Both the position numbers and the translations under genes were made by a program. From Jeotgalibaca sp. MA1X17-3 (GTDB lineage: Bacteria > Bacillota > Bacilli > Lactobacillales > Aerococcaceae), in NCBI RefSeq assembly GCF_021513155.1, contig NZ_CP090983.1:310001-374000 (forward strand): 64,000 nt of DNA, read 5' to 3'. The first letter of the stretch is position 1; every line of letters begins with the position of its first letter. Of the stretch, positions 56,736 to 64,000 are shown piece by piece. The notes under the pieces were generated by a model that made no database searches, was not told the DNA's origin, and worked only from the letters and a program-made list of their open reading frames with translations.

Positions 56736-57101
56736 ATGGGCTATAGCCGAAAAGAATATGAAGAAATTACAAAAAACTTTACAGAGTTAACAATAGATGC
56801 AGTAGAAGAACGACTTAAAAAAGGAGAACCGACGATTCTGTTTGTTGGGAAACCTACTTGCCCGTTTTGCCAAATGTTTGTGCCGAAATTAAATCATGTT
56901 GCACAACAAAATAATTTGGATATTTATTACTTAAATAGCATTGATACAGAAACAACTCCTGCTATCAAAGCCTTGAGAAATCGTATGGGAATCTCAACTG
57001 TTCCACAAGTGGTAACCATTGATGGAGAAGATACGTATACAAATTTAAATATTGAAAGTAGTACTTCAGAAGAGAAATTAACTGAATTATTATCTAAATA
57101 A
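56736..57101 (+). CDS. Thioredoxin-like protein
   Basis: The 121-residue protein has a thioredoxin fold with a redox CPFC motif (LFVGKPTCPFCQMFVPKL) and the cis-Pro segment ISTVPQVVTIDG. The CPFC centre differs from thioredoxin CGPC and resembles the bacterocin-transport-accessory/glutaredoxin-like small proteins of Firmicutes. No signal peptide. Starts after aagggagag, 45 bases after rho. Confidence 0.82.
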   Translation: MGYSRKEYEEITKNFTELTIDAVEERLKKGEPTILFVGKPTCPFCQMFVPKLNHVAQQNNLDIYYLNSIDTETTPAIKALRNRMGISTVPQVVTIDGEDTYTNLNIESSTSEEKLTELLSK

Positions 57102-57115
57102 AAATAAAGTAACTT

Positions 57116-57148
57116 AAACCACCCTTACTTTGTATGAGGATGGTTTTT
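57116..57148 (+). terminator. Intrinsic terminator
   Basis: Arms aaaccaccct and aggatggttt around a short loop, then a T run, after the thioredoxin-like gene. Confidence 0.7.
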
Positions 57149-57196
57149 TGATAGGGAAATAAATATATTTTTAGCAATAAACAATCAACATTTTTA

Positions 57197-57225
57197 TTGC
57201 AATCATAGAGTATACATGGTACTAT
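57197..57225 (+). promoter_or_regulatory. Promoter of rpmE2
   Basis: TTGCAA (57197-57202), 17-base spacer, TACTAT (57220-57225). Predicted transcription start is near 57232. Confidence 0.65.
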
Positions 57226-57231
57226 TTTACT

Positions 57232-57310
57232 GTTATGGACGAATGCCTGCTAGGCTTATTTCGTCGCAAAGACAATCAACTCTGGTTTAGGAAATAATCC
57301 AGGGCTCAAA
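57232..57310 (+). promoter_or_regulatory. Structured 5' leader of rpmE2, candidate L31 ribosomal leader
   Basis: Two hairpins lie between the promoter and the start codon: 57238-57265 (gacgaa...ttcgtc with an inner gcct/aggc pair set) and 57280-57304 (ctctgg/ccaggg). Ribosomal protein L31 leaders are known in Firmicutes and are thought to mediate feedback by L31. The match to that motif is by position and structure only. Confidence 0.4.
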
Positions 57311-57323
57311 GGAGAGAAAATAC

Positions 57324-57584
57324 ATGAAACAAGAAATTCATCCAAAATACCAACCAGTCGTATTCATGGACACTTCAACAGGATTCAAGTTTTTATCTGG
57401 TTCTACAAAAGGATCAAGTGAAACAGTTGAGTGGGAAGATGGCAACACATACCCAATGATCCGTGTGGAAGTTACTTCTGATTCTCACCCATTCTATACT
57501 GGCCGTCAAAAATTCAGCCAAGCAGAAGGACGAGTTGGACGTTTCAACAAAAAATACGGTTTTTCTACAGAAGACGAAGAGTAA
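57324..57584 (+). CDS. rpmE2: 50S ribosomal protein L31 type B
   Basis: The 86-residue protein begins MKQEIHPKYQPVVFMDTSTG and has PMIRVEVTSDSHPFYTGRQK and GRVGRFNKKYGF, the type B (zinc-independent, cysteine-free) L31 pattern. Type B paralogues are often used when zinc is scarce. Preceded by aaaggaga and by a structured leader; a terminator follows. Confidence 0.96.
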   Translation: MKQEIHPKYQPVVFMDTSTGFKFLSGSTKGSSETVEWEDGNTYPMIRVEVTSDSHPFYTGRQKFSQAEGRVGRFNKKYGFSTEDEE

Positions 57585-57597
57585 TATCTATTTCATC

Positions 57598-57627
57598 AAA
57601 AAAACTTGCCTGTGGGCAAGTTTTTTT
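57598..57627. terminator. Intrinsic terminator of rpmE2
   Basis: Stem aaaaaacttgcc with ggcaagtttttt, loop tgtg, between rpmE2 and the convergent pucR-like gene, so it could serve both. Confidence 0.9.
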
Positions 57628-57642
57628 GTTTTGATGTAAATA

Positions 57643-59373
57643 CTAGTATCTATACCTATTCGATGAATGTCCGATATCTAATAAGCGATAAATTTTAAGT
57701 CCTAGTTGAATTTTTAAAAGTTCTTCTGCATCCTTGAAGTCTAATTGTAGAATACTTTCAATTTTTTCCATCCGATAGAGCAGTGTATTACGGTGGATGA
57801 AGAGAGCGCGAGAAGTTTCTGCTACATTAAAACGATTTGCAACCAAACTTTCCAAGGTTTCTAACAATTCAGAATGATTTTCTTGATCGGAACGAAACAA
57901 TTGACCAAGCGTTTGTTGAAAATAGGCTTGCATCTCGCTTCGATCTATATTATTCATTAAGAAATGTTGTACAATAAATTCTTCAAAATGAAAGATTTTG
58001 CTTTTATTTGGAGTAAGATTATTCTCCATAAGACGCAATGTTTCTTGAGCTTGATAGAAACTTTGGTGGATTTGATTAATATGAGGCACTGTTTTTCCTA
58101 TTGCAGCTGTAAGTTTTATATCTGGAAAAGCCTCTTCTGCTTTTGCTATAATTTTCTCCGTGTACTCTTTTAAATAGGCTTGTTGCTGACCACCATTTTG
58201 AATCTTGCATCCTAAAAGAAGAATAATTTGTTTTTTTCGACTGAAAATTATTTCAGATTCTTTTGTTTCTTCTGCAACTTGATCCATCAAGTTCAATATC
58301 TGTTTCATACGTGTGTTCTCTTTTTCACTTTGGCGAACTAAATCGGGGTCCCTATTTGTTTCGATAAAAGAAACGGGTAGTACGATAGCGGTATAATCTA
58401 GAGTGAGATTAATTCTATGTAAGTCTGCTAAGTTACTCAACATTTCTTTGGAAGTGATTTTCCCCATTAATAACTCATCGAGAAAGTCACGTCGAATCCG
58501 ATTCCGTGCACGTTCTACTTCTTCATTCCGGATTCGTTCTAAGGAAAAAGCCATTGCACCATTCTCTAAAGCTACATAAGCATGCTCATCAAGTTGTTGT
58601 AGGGGTTCCCATAATACAATAAATCCGTAATGTTTAGATTGAAAGAATACGGGTAGCACCGTACAGTGTACACTTCCTTCTCCTTTTTCTGTTTCCAACA
58701 ACCGTACAATAGGTTTTTGTAATTTTTCAAATTCTGGTGGAAAACGTTGGATAAAGCTATCTGGAAAAGGGATTTCATTTTGAACTGGAGAGATCCATTT
58801 CTCTAAAGGGCATGTTTGATTAGGAAAATCAGTCCAATAAAGTAAAGACCAATTTCGATCCAAGAGTAAGACTGAAGACTCGCATAGTTTAGCTAAAGTG
58901 ACAGAAATTTGTTGCAACCCTCCCCCATGTAACGATATATTAAAAAACTGAGAGTGAATGTCCAGTGATTGTTGATTCAATAAATCGTATTTTCCTGATA
59001 ACTCTTCCATAACGCGACTCATAATTTTAGAAAAGGAAAGACCATAAGGTAACTCAATAATAGGGAGAGCCAGTTCGTTAGACAATTTGAGCATATTTTC
59101 TGGGATAGAGCCTAAGTAACGATGAGGTTTTATACAAAGGGCAGGACAATTTAGCGTTTTTAATTGTCTCATCACGTGATTTTGTAATTGGACACTTTCT
59201 TTAAAGAAATAACCAGATGTCAGTAATAACTCTCCGACTGAAAACCAATCTAAAGCATCGGGGTTATCCATTATATTTACGCTAGAAATAATGTTGTCTA
59301 AGCCCTCCTCTCCAGAAATGATTTTCATTTCATTGAAAGGAGCTAATTCTAAAATCTTTCTAACAGTCAACAT
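57643..59373 (-). CDS. PucR-family transcriptional regulator
   Basis: The 576-residue protein starts with a PucR N-terminal domain (about residues 6-125, LELAPFNEMKIISGEEGLDN) as in regulators of purine catabolism. A GGDEF-like middle part and a C-terminal PucR helix-turn-helix (VANRFNVAETSRALFIHRNT, then LLYRMEKIESILQLDF) follow. It is divergent from the permease-ankyrin-FdrA genes, which it probably controls. PucR regulators respond to purine breakdown products such as ureides, so nitrogen supply is the likely signal. Confidence 0.9.
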   Translation of the reverse strand: MLTVRKILELAPFNEMKIISGEEGLDNIISSVNIMDNPDALDWFSVGELLLTSGYFFKESVQLQNHVMRQLKTLNCPALCIKPHRYLGSIPENMLKLSNELALPIIELPYGLSFSKIMSRVMEELSGKYDLLNQQSLDIHSQFFNISLHGGGLQQISVTLAKLCESSVLLLDRNWSLLYWTDFPNQTCPLEKWISPVQNEIPFPDSFIQRFPPEFEKLQKPIVRLLETEKGEGSVHCTVLPVFFQSKHYGFIVLWEPLQQLDEHAYVALENGAMAFSLERIRNEEVERARNRIRRDFLDELLMGKITSKEMLSNLADLHRINLTLDYTAIVLPVSFIETNRDPDLVRQSEKENTRMKQILNLMDQVAEETKESEIIFSRKKQIILLLGCKIQNGGQQQAYLKEYTEKIIAKAEEAFPDIKLTAAIGKTVPHINQIHQSFYQAQETLRLMENNLTPNKSKIFHFEEFIVQHFLMNNIDRSEMQAYFQQTLGQLFRSDQENHSELLETLESLVANRFNVAETSRALFIHRNTLLYRMEKIESILQLDFKDAEELLKIQLGLKIYRLLDIGHSSNRYRY

Positions 59374-59394
59374 GTTTTTTGTCTCTCCTTTAAT

Positions 59395-59408
59395 AGAAAT
59401 CGTTTACT
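59395..59408 (-). promoter_or_regulatory. Candidate cre site upstream of the PucR gene
   Basis: agaaatcgtttact matches the catabolite-response element consensus (WGWAANCGNTNWCA) at all fixed positions but the last, about 25 bases before the start codon. CcpA control is inferred. Confidence 0.45.
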
Positions 59409-59592
59409 TCTCCCTCATAGAATAGAACTAAAACGTTAACATTTCCAGTATTTTAGCTAAAACAACCTAAAGAAAGTTTGATTTTTCAGATAGTGTGCCT
59501 AATGATGAAAAGGCTTTCATTGTGTAGACTGTATTCAATAGAGGAATTACTTGTTTGAGAACTTCTTCTAATAAGTTTGAGGAGGATATTTT

Positions 59593-61137
59593 ATGAAAGA
59601 ACTATTAGGTTGGCAAAAAGGAGACTGGGGCGCTTATTTTGGTTTATTGGCAAATAATCTGACGAACTACTTTACAATGTCTGGACTATTAATTTTCACA
59701 GTGGGTTTACCTGCAGAATTTGTTTACACTAGGATCGCACCGGGATTTGGTTTAGCTATTTTTATTTCAAGTTTTTTTTATTGGTATGCAGGTAAAAATT
59801 TAATTAAAAAGACAGGAAGAACGGATGTAACCGCGCTACCTTCGGGTCCAAGTGCACCTTCTATTTTCCTAGTAATTTTCTTAGTAATTCTGCCTATTGC
59901 ACGTTCAACTGGAGATCCTTACTTTGCACTGAAAGTAGCATTGGGTTGGTGTTTCCTAGAAGCGTTAATTGAACTATCTGGAGCATTTATTGGAGATTGG
60001 CTTCGCCGTATTATCCCACGCAGTGTACTATTAGCATGTTTGGGTGGATTGGGAATCATGCTTTTGGCTATGAACCCGATGTTGCAATCATTTGAAGCGC
60101 CACTCGTATCATTTGTTGTATTGGCTATTATTTTTATAAACTGGTTTGGTAAAAAAGCGCTTTTCCCTCGTATTCCTACTGGATTCTTATTATTAGCAGT
60201 TGGAACCATTCTTGCTTGGGTATTTGGACAAATGGATGTCTCAGCAATTGCTGAAGGAGCAGAAACACTTGGCTTTAATATTCCTCTTTTACAAATTGCA
60301 GATTTATTTACAGGAATTCCGCCAGCATTGGCTTTCCTAGTTTCTGCTATTCCACTAGGAGTTACTAACTTTATTTTTACACTTGAAAACATCGAATCTG
60401 CTTCAGCAGCTGGAGATGACTATAACGTTCGTAATATTATGTTAGCAAATGGTTTTTCTTCTATCATCGGTACATTATTTGGAAATCCTTTCCCAACAAC
60501 TGTATATATCGGTCACCCAGGTTGGAAGTCTATTGGAGCGAGCACAGGTTATACTCTTGCTACCGGTTTTACTGTATTCTTGATTGGTTTGTTCGGATTT
60601 GGTGGAATTCTGTTAAGTATTATTCCATTGAGTGCTGTATTCCCTGTATTATTTTACGTAGGGATTGTAGTTGCTGTACAAGCTGTTAACGAATCACCTA
60701 AAATTGAAATGCCAGCCGTATTTGTTTGTTTATTCCCTTGGATTGCAAACTGGGCATTGACATTAGTAAATAACACATTGACTTCTGCAGGAACAAACGC
60801 TGGTGAAGTAGGTCTAGCTGCATTTACAGATGCTGGAGTTTATCACCAAGGATTGGTTGCTTTAGGAAGTGGAGCACCACTTAGTTCTATTCTTTGGGGT
60901 TGTCTAGTAGTCTTTGCAGTTCGTAACAAACCACAATATGCAATCGTTACTGCACTTGCTTCAGCAGCAATGACGATTACAGGCGTGATTCACTCGCCAG
61001 CAGTAGGTTGGATGTTACAGCCTCAAATGACGATTGGTTACTTGTTAATTGCAGGTCTATTCCTTATTAAATTGCTTGATAACAAGAAAAATAATGTAGA
61101 TGGAGAAACTACATTAATGCCAAATCAAACGGCTTAA
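59593..61137 (+). CDS. NCS2-like permease (xanthine/uracil family)
   Basis: The 514-residue membrane protein has about 12-14 hydrophobic helices. TALPSGPSAPSIFLVIFLV and the repeated glycine-rich segments IPLGVTNFIFTLENIESASA and NPFPTTVYIGHPGWK resemble purine/pyrimidine permeases of the NCS2 group. The substrate may be a purine or a ureide. It starts after gaggagg, 220 bases from the divergent PucR gene, and is followed by the ankyrin/TPR gene after 39 bases. Confidence 0.82.
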   Translation: MKELLGWQKGDWGAYFGLLANNLTNYFTMSGLLIFTVGLPAEFVYTRIAPGFGLAIFISSFFYWYAGKNLIKKTGRTDVTALPSGPSAPSIFLVIFLVILPIARSTGDPYFALKVALGWCFLEALIELSGAFIGDWLRRIIPRSVLLACLGGLGIMLLAMNPMLQSFEAPLVSFVVLAIIFINWFGKKALFPRIPTGFLLLAVGTILAWVFGQMDVSAIAEGAETLGFNIPLLQIADLFTGIPPALAFLVSAIPLGVTNFIFTLENIESASAAGDDYNVRNIMLANGFSSIIGTLFGNPFPTTVYIGHPGWKSIGASTGYTLATGFTVFLIGLFGFGGILLSIIPLSAVFPVLFYVGIVVAVQAVNESPKIEMPAVFVCLFPWIANWALTLVNNTLTSAGTNAGEVGLAAFTDAGVYHQGLVALGSGAPLSSILWGCLVVFAVRNKPQYAIVTALASAAMTITGVIHSPAVGWMLQPQMTIGYLLIAGLFLIKLLDNKKNNVDGETTLMPNQTA

Positions 61138-61176
61138 TATTATAAAAAAATACTTTAAAAAAGGAATGGTGATGAA

Positions 61177-62301
61177 ATGTCTCATTTAGATGAGAAACTG
61201 ATGCAAGAAACGGAAAAAGGAAATGTTGAAGAAGTAAAAGAATTGTTAAAACAGGGAGCAGACGTGAAATTTCAAGATGAAAAAGGTCGTACACCTTTAA
61301 TGTCTGCCACTCAACAAAATAATATCCCTCTAGCAAAAGCTTTGATTGATGCTGGAAGTGACGTAAATCAAAGAGACAACATGATGTTAACACCTTGGAT
61401 ATGTGCAGCAGCTAACGGATTTTATGAGATTTTAGAATTAGGTGCAAGTCATGCTGATGTAAAACTGGCAAACCGCTTCGGCGGTACTGCCTTGCTTCCT
61501 AGTAGTGAAAAAGGATTTTTAAAAGCAGTGGATGTAGCTATTAAAGCAGGCGTTCCTGTAAATCATATTAATGATCTTGGATGGACCGCACTTCAAGAAG
61601 CAGTTGTATTAGGTGATGGAGGTAGTCTTTACCGCTTAATTCTGAAGATGCTTATGAATGAAGGAGCAGATCCAACAACATTGGATCATGATGATAAAAC
61701 AGCAATTGATTGGGCAAAAGAATACGGTCAAAAAGATGTGTTGGCTATTTTGGAAGATACGTACGATAAAGAACAACCAGAAGAAAAAGCTATTACAAAT
61801 ATTTTAAGACTTCTATCTGAAGATGATTTTGATACAGCATTGAATGAAGCAGAAAAAGGTTTAGAAGAATATAAGACAGTTACTTTCTACTTCTTGAAAG
61901 GCTACCTTCTTACTTTACAGAAAAAATATGAAGAGGGGATTGCCGTTTATGAAGAAGGAATGAAAGCAGACAACAACAATCCTGAATTTTATTTCTATAT
62001 AGCAAATGCTTTACGTGAACAGAAAAAAGTGGATGAAGCTTTAGCTGCGTATCAAAAAGCGATTGATACCGACGAAAAATATTTCTACTTCCGCTACCAT
62101 CTTTCAAACTATTTACGTGAACTAGGTAGACATGAACAAGCAATCCGTGAGATGGATACATTGTTAGATCAGAATCCAGGTAGATATGACTACTTATTCC
62201 ATAAAGCGAATAGTTTACGAGTTTTAGGAAAAGGTGAAGAGGCTGACCATTTATTAGCAAACGCAAAAAAGAGTAACCATAAAGAAGGAGGAGCAGAATG
62301 A
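61177..62301 (+). CDS. Ankyrin- and TPR-repeat protein
   Basis: The 374-residue protein is built of protein-interaction repeats. Residues 1-205 are ankyrin repeats (EVKELLKQGADVKFQDEKGR, TPLMSATQQNNIPLAKALID, DAGSDVNQRDNM). Residues 215-370 are TPR repeats (YFLKGYLLTLQKKYEEGIAV, NPEFYFYIANALREQKKVDE, DEKYFYFRYHLSNYLREL). No catalytic motif or signal peptide. The stop overlaps the FdrA ATG (ATGA), so both proteins are made together. A scaffold or assembly role for the FdrA enzyme is a guess from coupling. Confidence 0.85.
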   Translation: MSHLDEKLMQETEKGNVEEVKELLKQGADVKFQDEKGRTPLMSATQQNNIPLAKALIDAGSDVNQRDNMMLTPWICAAANGFYEILELGASHADVKLANRFGGTALLPSSEKGFLKAVDVAIKAGVPVNHINDLGWTALQEAVVLGDGGSLYRLILKMLMNEGADPTTLDHDDKTAIDWAKEYGQKDVLAILEDTYDKEQPEEKAITNILRLLSEDDFDTALNEAEKGLEEYKTVTFYFLKGYLLTLQKKYEEGIAVYEEGMKADNNNPEFYFYIANALREQKKVDEALAAYQKAIDTDEKYFYFRYHLSNYLRELGRHEQAIREMDTLLDQNPGRYDYLFHKANSLRVLGKGEEADHLLANAKKSNHKEGGAE

Positions 62302-63854
62302 CAAAGGAAACTAGAATTAAAGAGAATACGTACTTCGATTCCGTATCATTGATGACCATTTCCACAAAAGCAAATGCTGTGGAAGGTGTAAAACAAGCCA
62401 TGATTGGAATGGGAACCGACATGAACAAGGAAGTAATCCGAAATGTAGGGTTAGGTTCTCCAGAAGTTGAGGCAGCAGGGACAGGTGACTTGGTAATTGC
62501 GATTGAAACAGAGTCTACTGACCAATTAGATCAAGCATTTGAAGAAATTGAAGAGTTATTCCATCGTAAGAAAAAAACAGTTGAAGAAGCCGGAGAAAAA
62601 ACATACCATTCCATTGAAGGTGCTGTTGAAGTAAACGAGGAAGCTAATATTGCCGTTATTTCTGTAAATGGAATGTATGCAGCTCGCGAAGCAAGAGAAG
62701 CATTAAGAAACGGATTACATGTGATGTTGTTTAGTGATAATGTTTCCGTAGAAGATGAAGTGGAATTAAAAGAAGAAGCTCATGAAAAAGGATTGTTAAT
62801 GATGGGCCCAGACTGTGGAACGGCAATCATTAATAATATCGGCCTTTGTTTTGCTAACAAAGTTCGGCCTGGTAATATTGGAATTGTAGGAGCATCCGGA
62901 ACAGGAAGTCAGGAATTGAGTGTTCGAATTCATGAATTTGGTTATGGAGTTTCTCAATTAATTGGAACAGGAGGACGTGACCTTAGCGAAGAAGTGGGAG
63001 GCATCATGATGATGGATGCAATCCGTGCGCTAGAAGAAGACGAAGCAACCGATGTGATTGTGTTAGTTTCTAAGCCACCTGCTAAAAAAGTTGAAGAAAA
63101 AGTATTGAAACTTGTTGGAGACCTCAGCAAACCAGTAGTTGTATTCTTCTTAGGTGGAAATGAGGAAACGATAAAAGCTTCTGGAGCTCATTATGCAAAA
63201 CGTTCGAAAGAAGCAGCTATTCAAGCAGTAGTATTAGCTGGTGCAGATGAATCTAAATTAGATAAACATGCTTTGAATTTAGAGCTAATTAAAGAAATAC
63301 AAGCAAAATTAAAACCAGAGCAAAAATATATCCGTGGATTATTCTGTGGAGGAACTCTTTGTGATGAAGCGATGTTTGCAGCGATAGAGTACTATGAAGA
63401 AGATGTTTATAGTAATATCCATCCAGATCCTACTCATCAGTTAGAAGACAACCATGTAAGTAAAGCTCATACATTTATAGACTTTGGATCGGATGAGTTT
63501 ACAAGTGGAAAACCACACCCAATGATTGATCCTTCGACTAGAATTGATCGTTTCATTCAGGAAGCAAGAGACCCTGAAGTAGGCGTAATTGCAATGGACT
63601 TTGTATTGGGATATGGATCTCATCCAGACCCAGTAGGCGTAATGATACCGGCAATTGAAGAAGCAAAAGCAATCGCAAAAGAAGATGGACGTCACTTGGA
63701 AATCTTAGGATATGTTTTAGGAACAGATGAAGATGAACAAAATCTAGCTGAGCAAATTAGTAAATTAGAAAAAGCTGACGTAACAATTTCTAGTAGTAGT
63801 CAAAATACTGGTTTACTAGCACGTGGATTTGTTCAGAAAGGGGTAAACGCATGA
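62298..63854 (+). CDS. fdrA: FdrA-family protein (acyl-CoA synthetase-like)
   Basis: The 518-residue protein is of the FdrA group, a two-domain relative of succinyl-CoA synthetase alpha chain: a CoA-binding-like domain with GIVGASGTGSQELSVRIHEF and a ligase-type domain with RGLFCGGTLCDEAMF and GSHPDPVG. FdrA with YlbE and YlbF forms an oxamate carbamoyltransferase in allantoin-using Enterobacteria, and the same genes follow here. Starts in an ATGA overlap with the ankyrin gene; stop overlaps the next ATG. Confidence 0.9.
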   Translation: MTKETRIKENTYFDSVSLMTISTKANAVEGVKQAMIGMGTDMNKEVIRNVGLGSPEVEAAGTGDLVIAIETESTDQLDQAFEEIEELFHRKKKTVEEAGEKTYHSIEGAVEVNEEANIAVISVNGMYAAREAREALRNGLHVMLFSDNVSVEDEVELKEEAHEKGLLMMGPDCGTAIINNIGLCFANKVRPGNIGIVGASGTGSQELSVRIHEFGYGVSQLIGTGGRDLSEEVGGIMMMDAIRALEEDEATDVIVLVSKPPAKKVEEKVLKLVGDLSKPVVVFFLGGNEETIKASGAHYAKRSKEAAIQAVVLAGADESKLDKHALNLELIKEIQAKLKPEQKYIRGLFCGGTLCDEAMFAAIEYYEEDVYSNIHPDPTHQLEDNHVSKAHTFIDFGSDEFTSGKPHPMIDPSTRIDRFIQEARDPEVGVIAMDFVLGYGSHPDPVGVMIPAIEEAKAIAKEDGRHLEILGYVLGTDEDEQNLAEQISKLEKADVTISSSSQNTGLLARGFVQKGVNA

Positions 63855-64000
63855 GTAAAATAACAGAATTGTTTCAGAGTGACGTAGATGCTGTCACAGT
63901 AGGTATTGAATTTATTAGTGAGGATATTAAAAAACAAGGAGCAAAGGCAACTCAATTAGAATGGTCTCCACCAGCCAGAGGAAATGACCATCTAATAGAG
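63851..64000 (+). CDS. YlbE-like protein (DUF1116), 5' end only
   Basis: The frame starts at ATG 63851, overlapping the FdrA stop (ATGA), and stays open to the window edge (50 codons). It begins MSKITELFQSDVDAVTVGIE, then FISEDIKKQGAKATQLEWSP, as in YlbE/DUF1116 proteins, the standard partner of FdrA. Only a small part is visible, so the identification rests mainly on the position after FdrA and the QGAKATQLEW pattern. Confidence 0.8.
   Translation, partial: MSKITELFQSDVDAVTVGIEFISEDIKKQGAKATQLEWSPPARGNDHLIE

Noticed and set aside
59919..60392. 157-codon frame opposite the permease gene
   Set aside because: Antisense shadow; no start signal and the plus-strand gene is clear.

Overview
The window comes from a low-GC Gram-positive bacterium of the order Lactobacillales, most likely Carnobacteriaceae or a close relative. 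The evidence is the Firmicutes-type 5S-tRNA cluster, ctsR-clpC without mcsAB, the tadA / small SRP RNA / dnaX-ybaB-recR / tmk-darA-holB-ricT-yabA-trmN6-rsmI order, rpoE (delta subunit), a T-box, a THF riboswitch and several mannose-family PTS genes. Genus-level assignment is not possible from sequence reading alone.

Layout. 1-2520: 3' part of a 23S rRNA, 5S rRNA and five tRNAs (Lys, Thr, Gly, Arg, Pro). 2690-6480: fructose operon fruR-fruK-fruA (minus strand). 6580-9750: CtsR-controlled ctsR and clpC. 9850-12760: small membrane protein, PucR-type regulator, tadA, SRP RNA and a stress protein. 12920-22250: DNA replication, repair and RNA-modification block from dnaX to ydcF. 22250-25920: proB-proA-FAD oxidoreductase-mscL (minus strand). 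26050-34180: glycosaminoglycan locus with a GntR regulator, unsaturated glucuronyl hydrolase, mannose-type PTS (IIB, IIC, IID, an unusual IIA), YajC, a decayed IIC remnant, a second IID and a heparinase II/III-family lyase. 34360-38260: small membrane proteins, MATE exporter, second stress protein, mgsA. 38360-42262: methionine ABC transporter metN-metI-metQ-metQ under a T-box leader. 42430-46130: acetyltransferases, folT with a THF riboswitch, VanZ-like and ASCH proteins. 46230-50600: P1B-type metal ATPase, HD phosphohydrolase, LipL-like protein. 50740-57630: ywiB, rpoE, fba, an AAC(3)-like protein, murA-type gene, rho, thioredoxin-like protein and rpmE2. 57640-64000: PucR regulator, NCS2-like permease, ankyrin/TPR protein, FdrA and the start of a YlbE-like protein, the left part of a probable oxamate/carbamoyl catabolic cluster that runs off the window.

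How the parts work together: in the glycosaminoglycan locus a lyase and a glucuronyl hydrolase degrade unsaturated uronate oligosaccharides taken up by the PTS. The right-hand cluster looks like nitrogen-compound (purine or ureide derived) uptake and carbamoyl transfer. The methionine and folate transporters are each preceded by a recognisable RNA sensor.

Eight genes (clpC, dnaX, the FAD oxidoreductase, proA, yajC, the 34364 membrane protein, the P-type ATPase, fba) have their frame broken or ends altered by one base, seven of them in a homopolymer of six or seven bases. Six need one added base. This is most simply a sequencing or assembly error pattern, so these genes are probably intact in the organism. 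The most interesting biological points are the PTS IIA homologue without its phosphorylatable histidine, the partial IIC-IID duplication beside it, and the ankyrin/TPR protein translationally coupled to FdrA. I saw no CRISPR array, insertion sequence or prophage.
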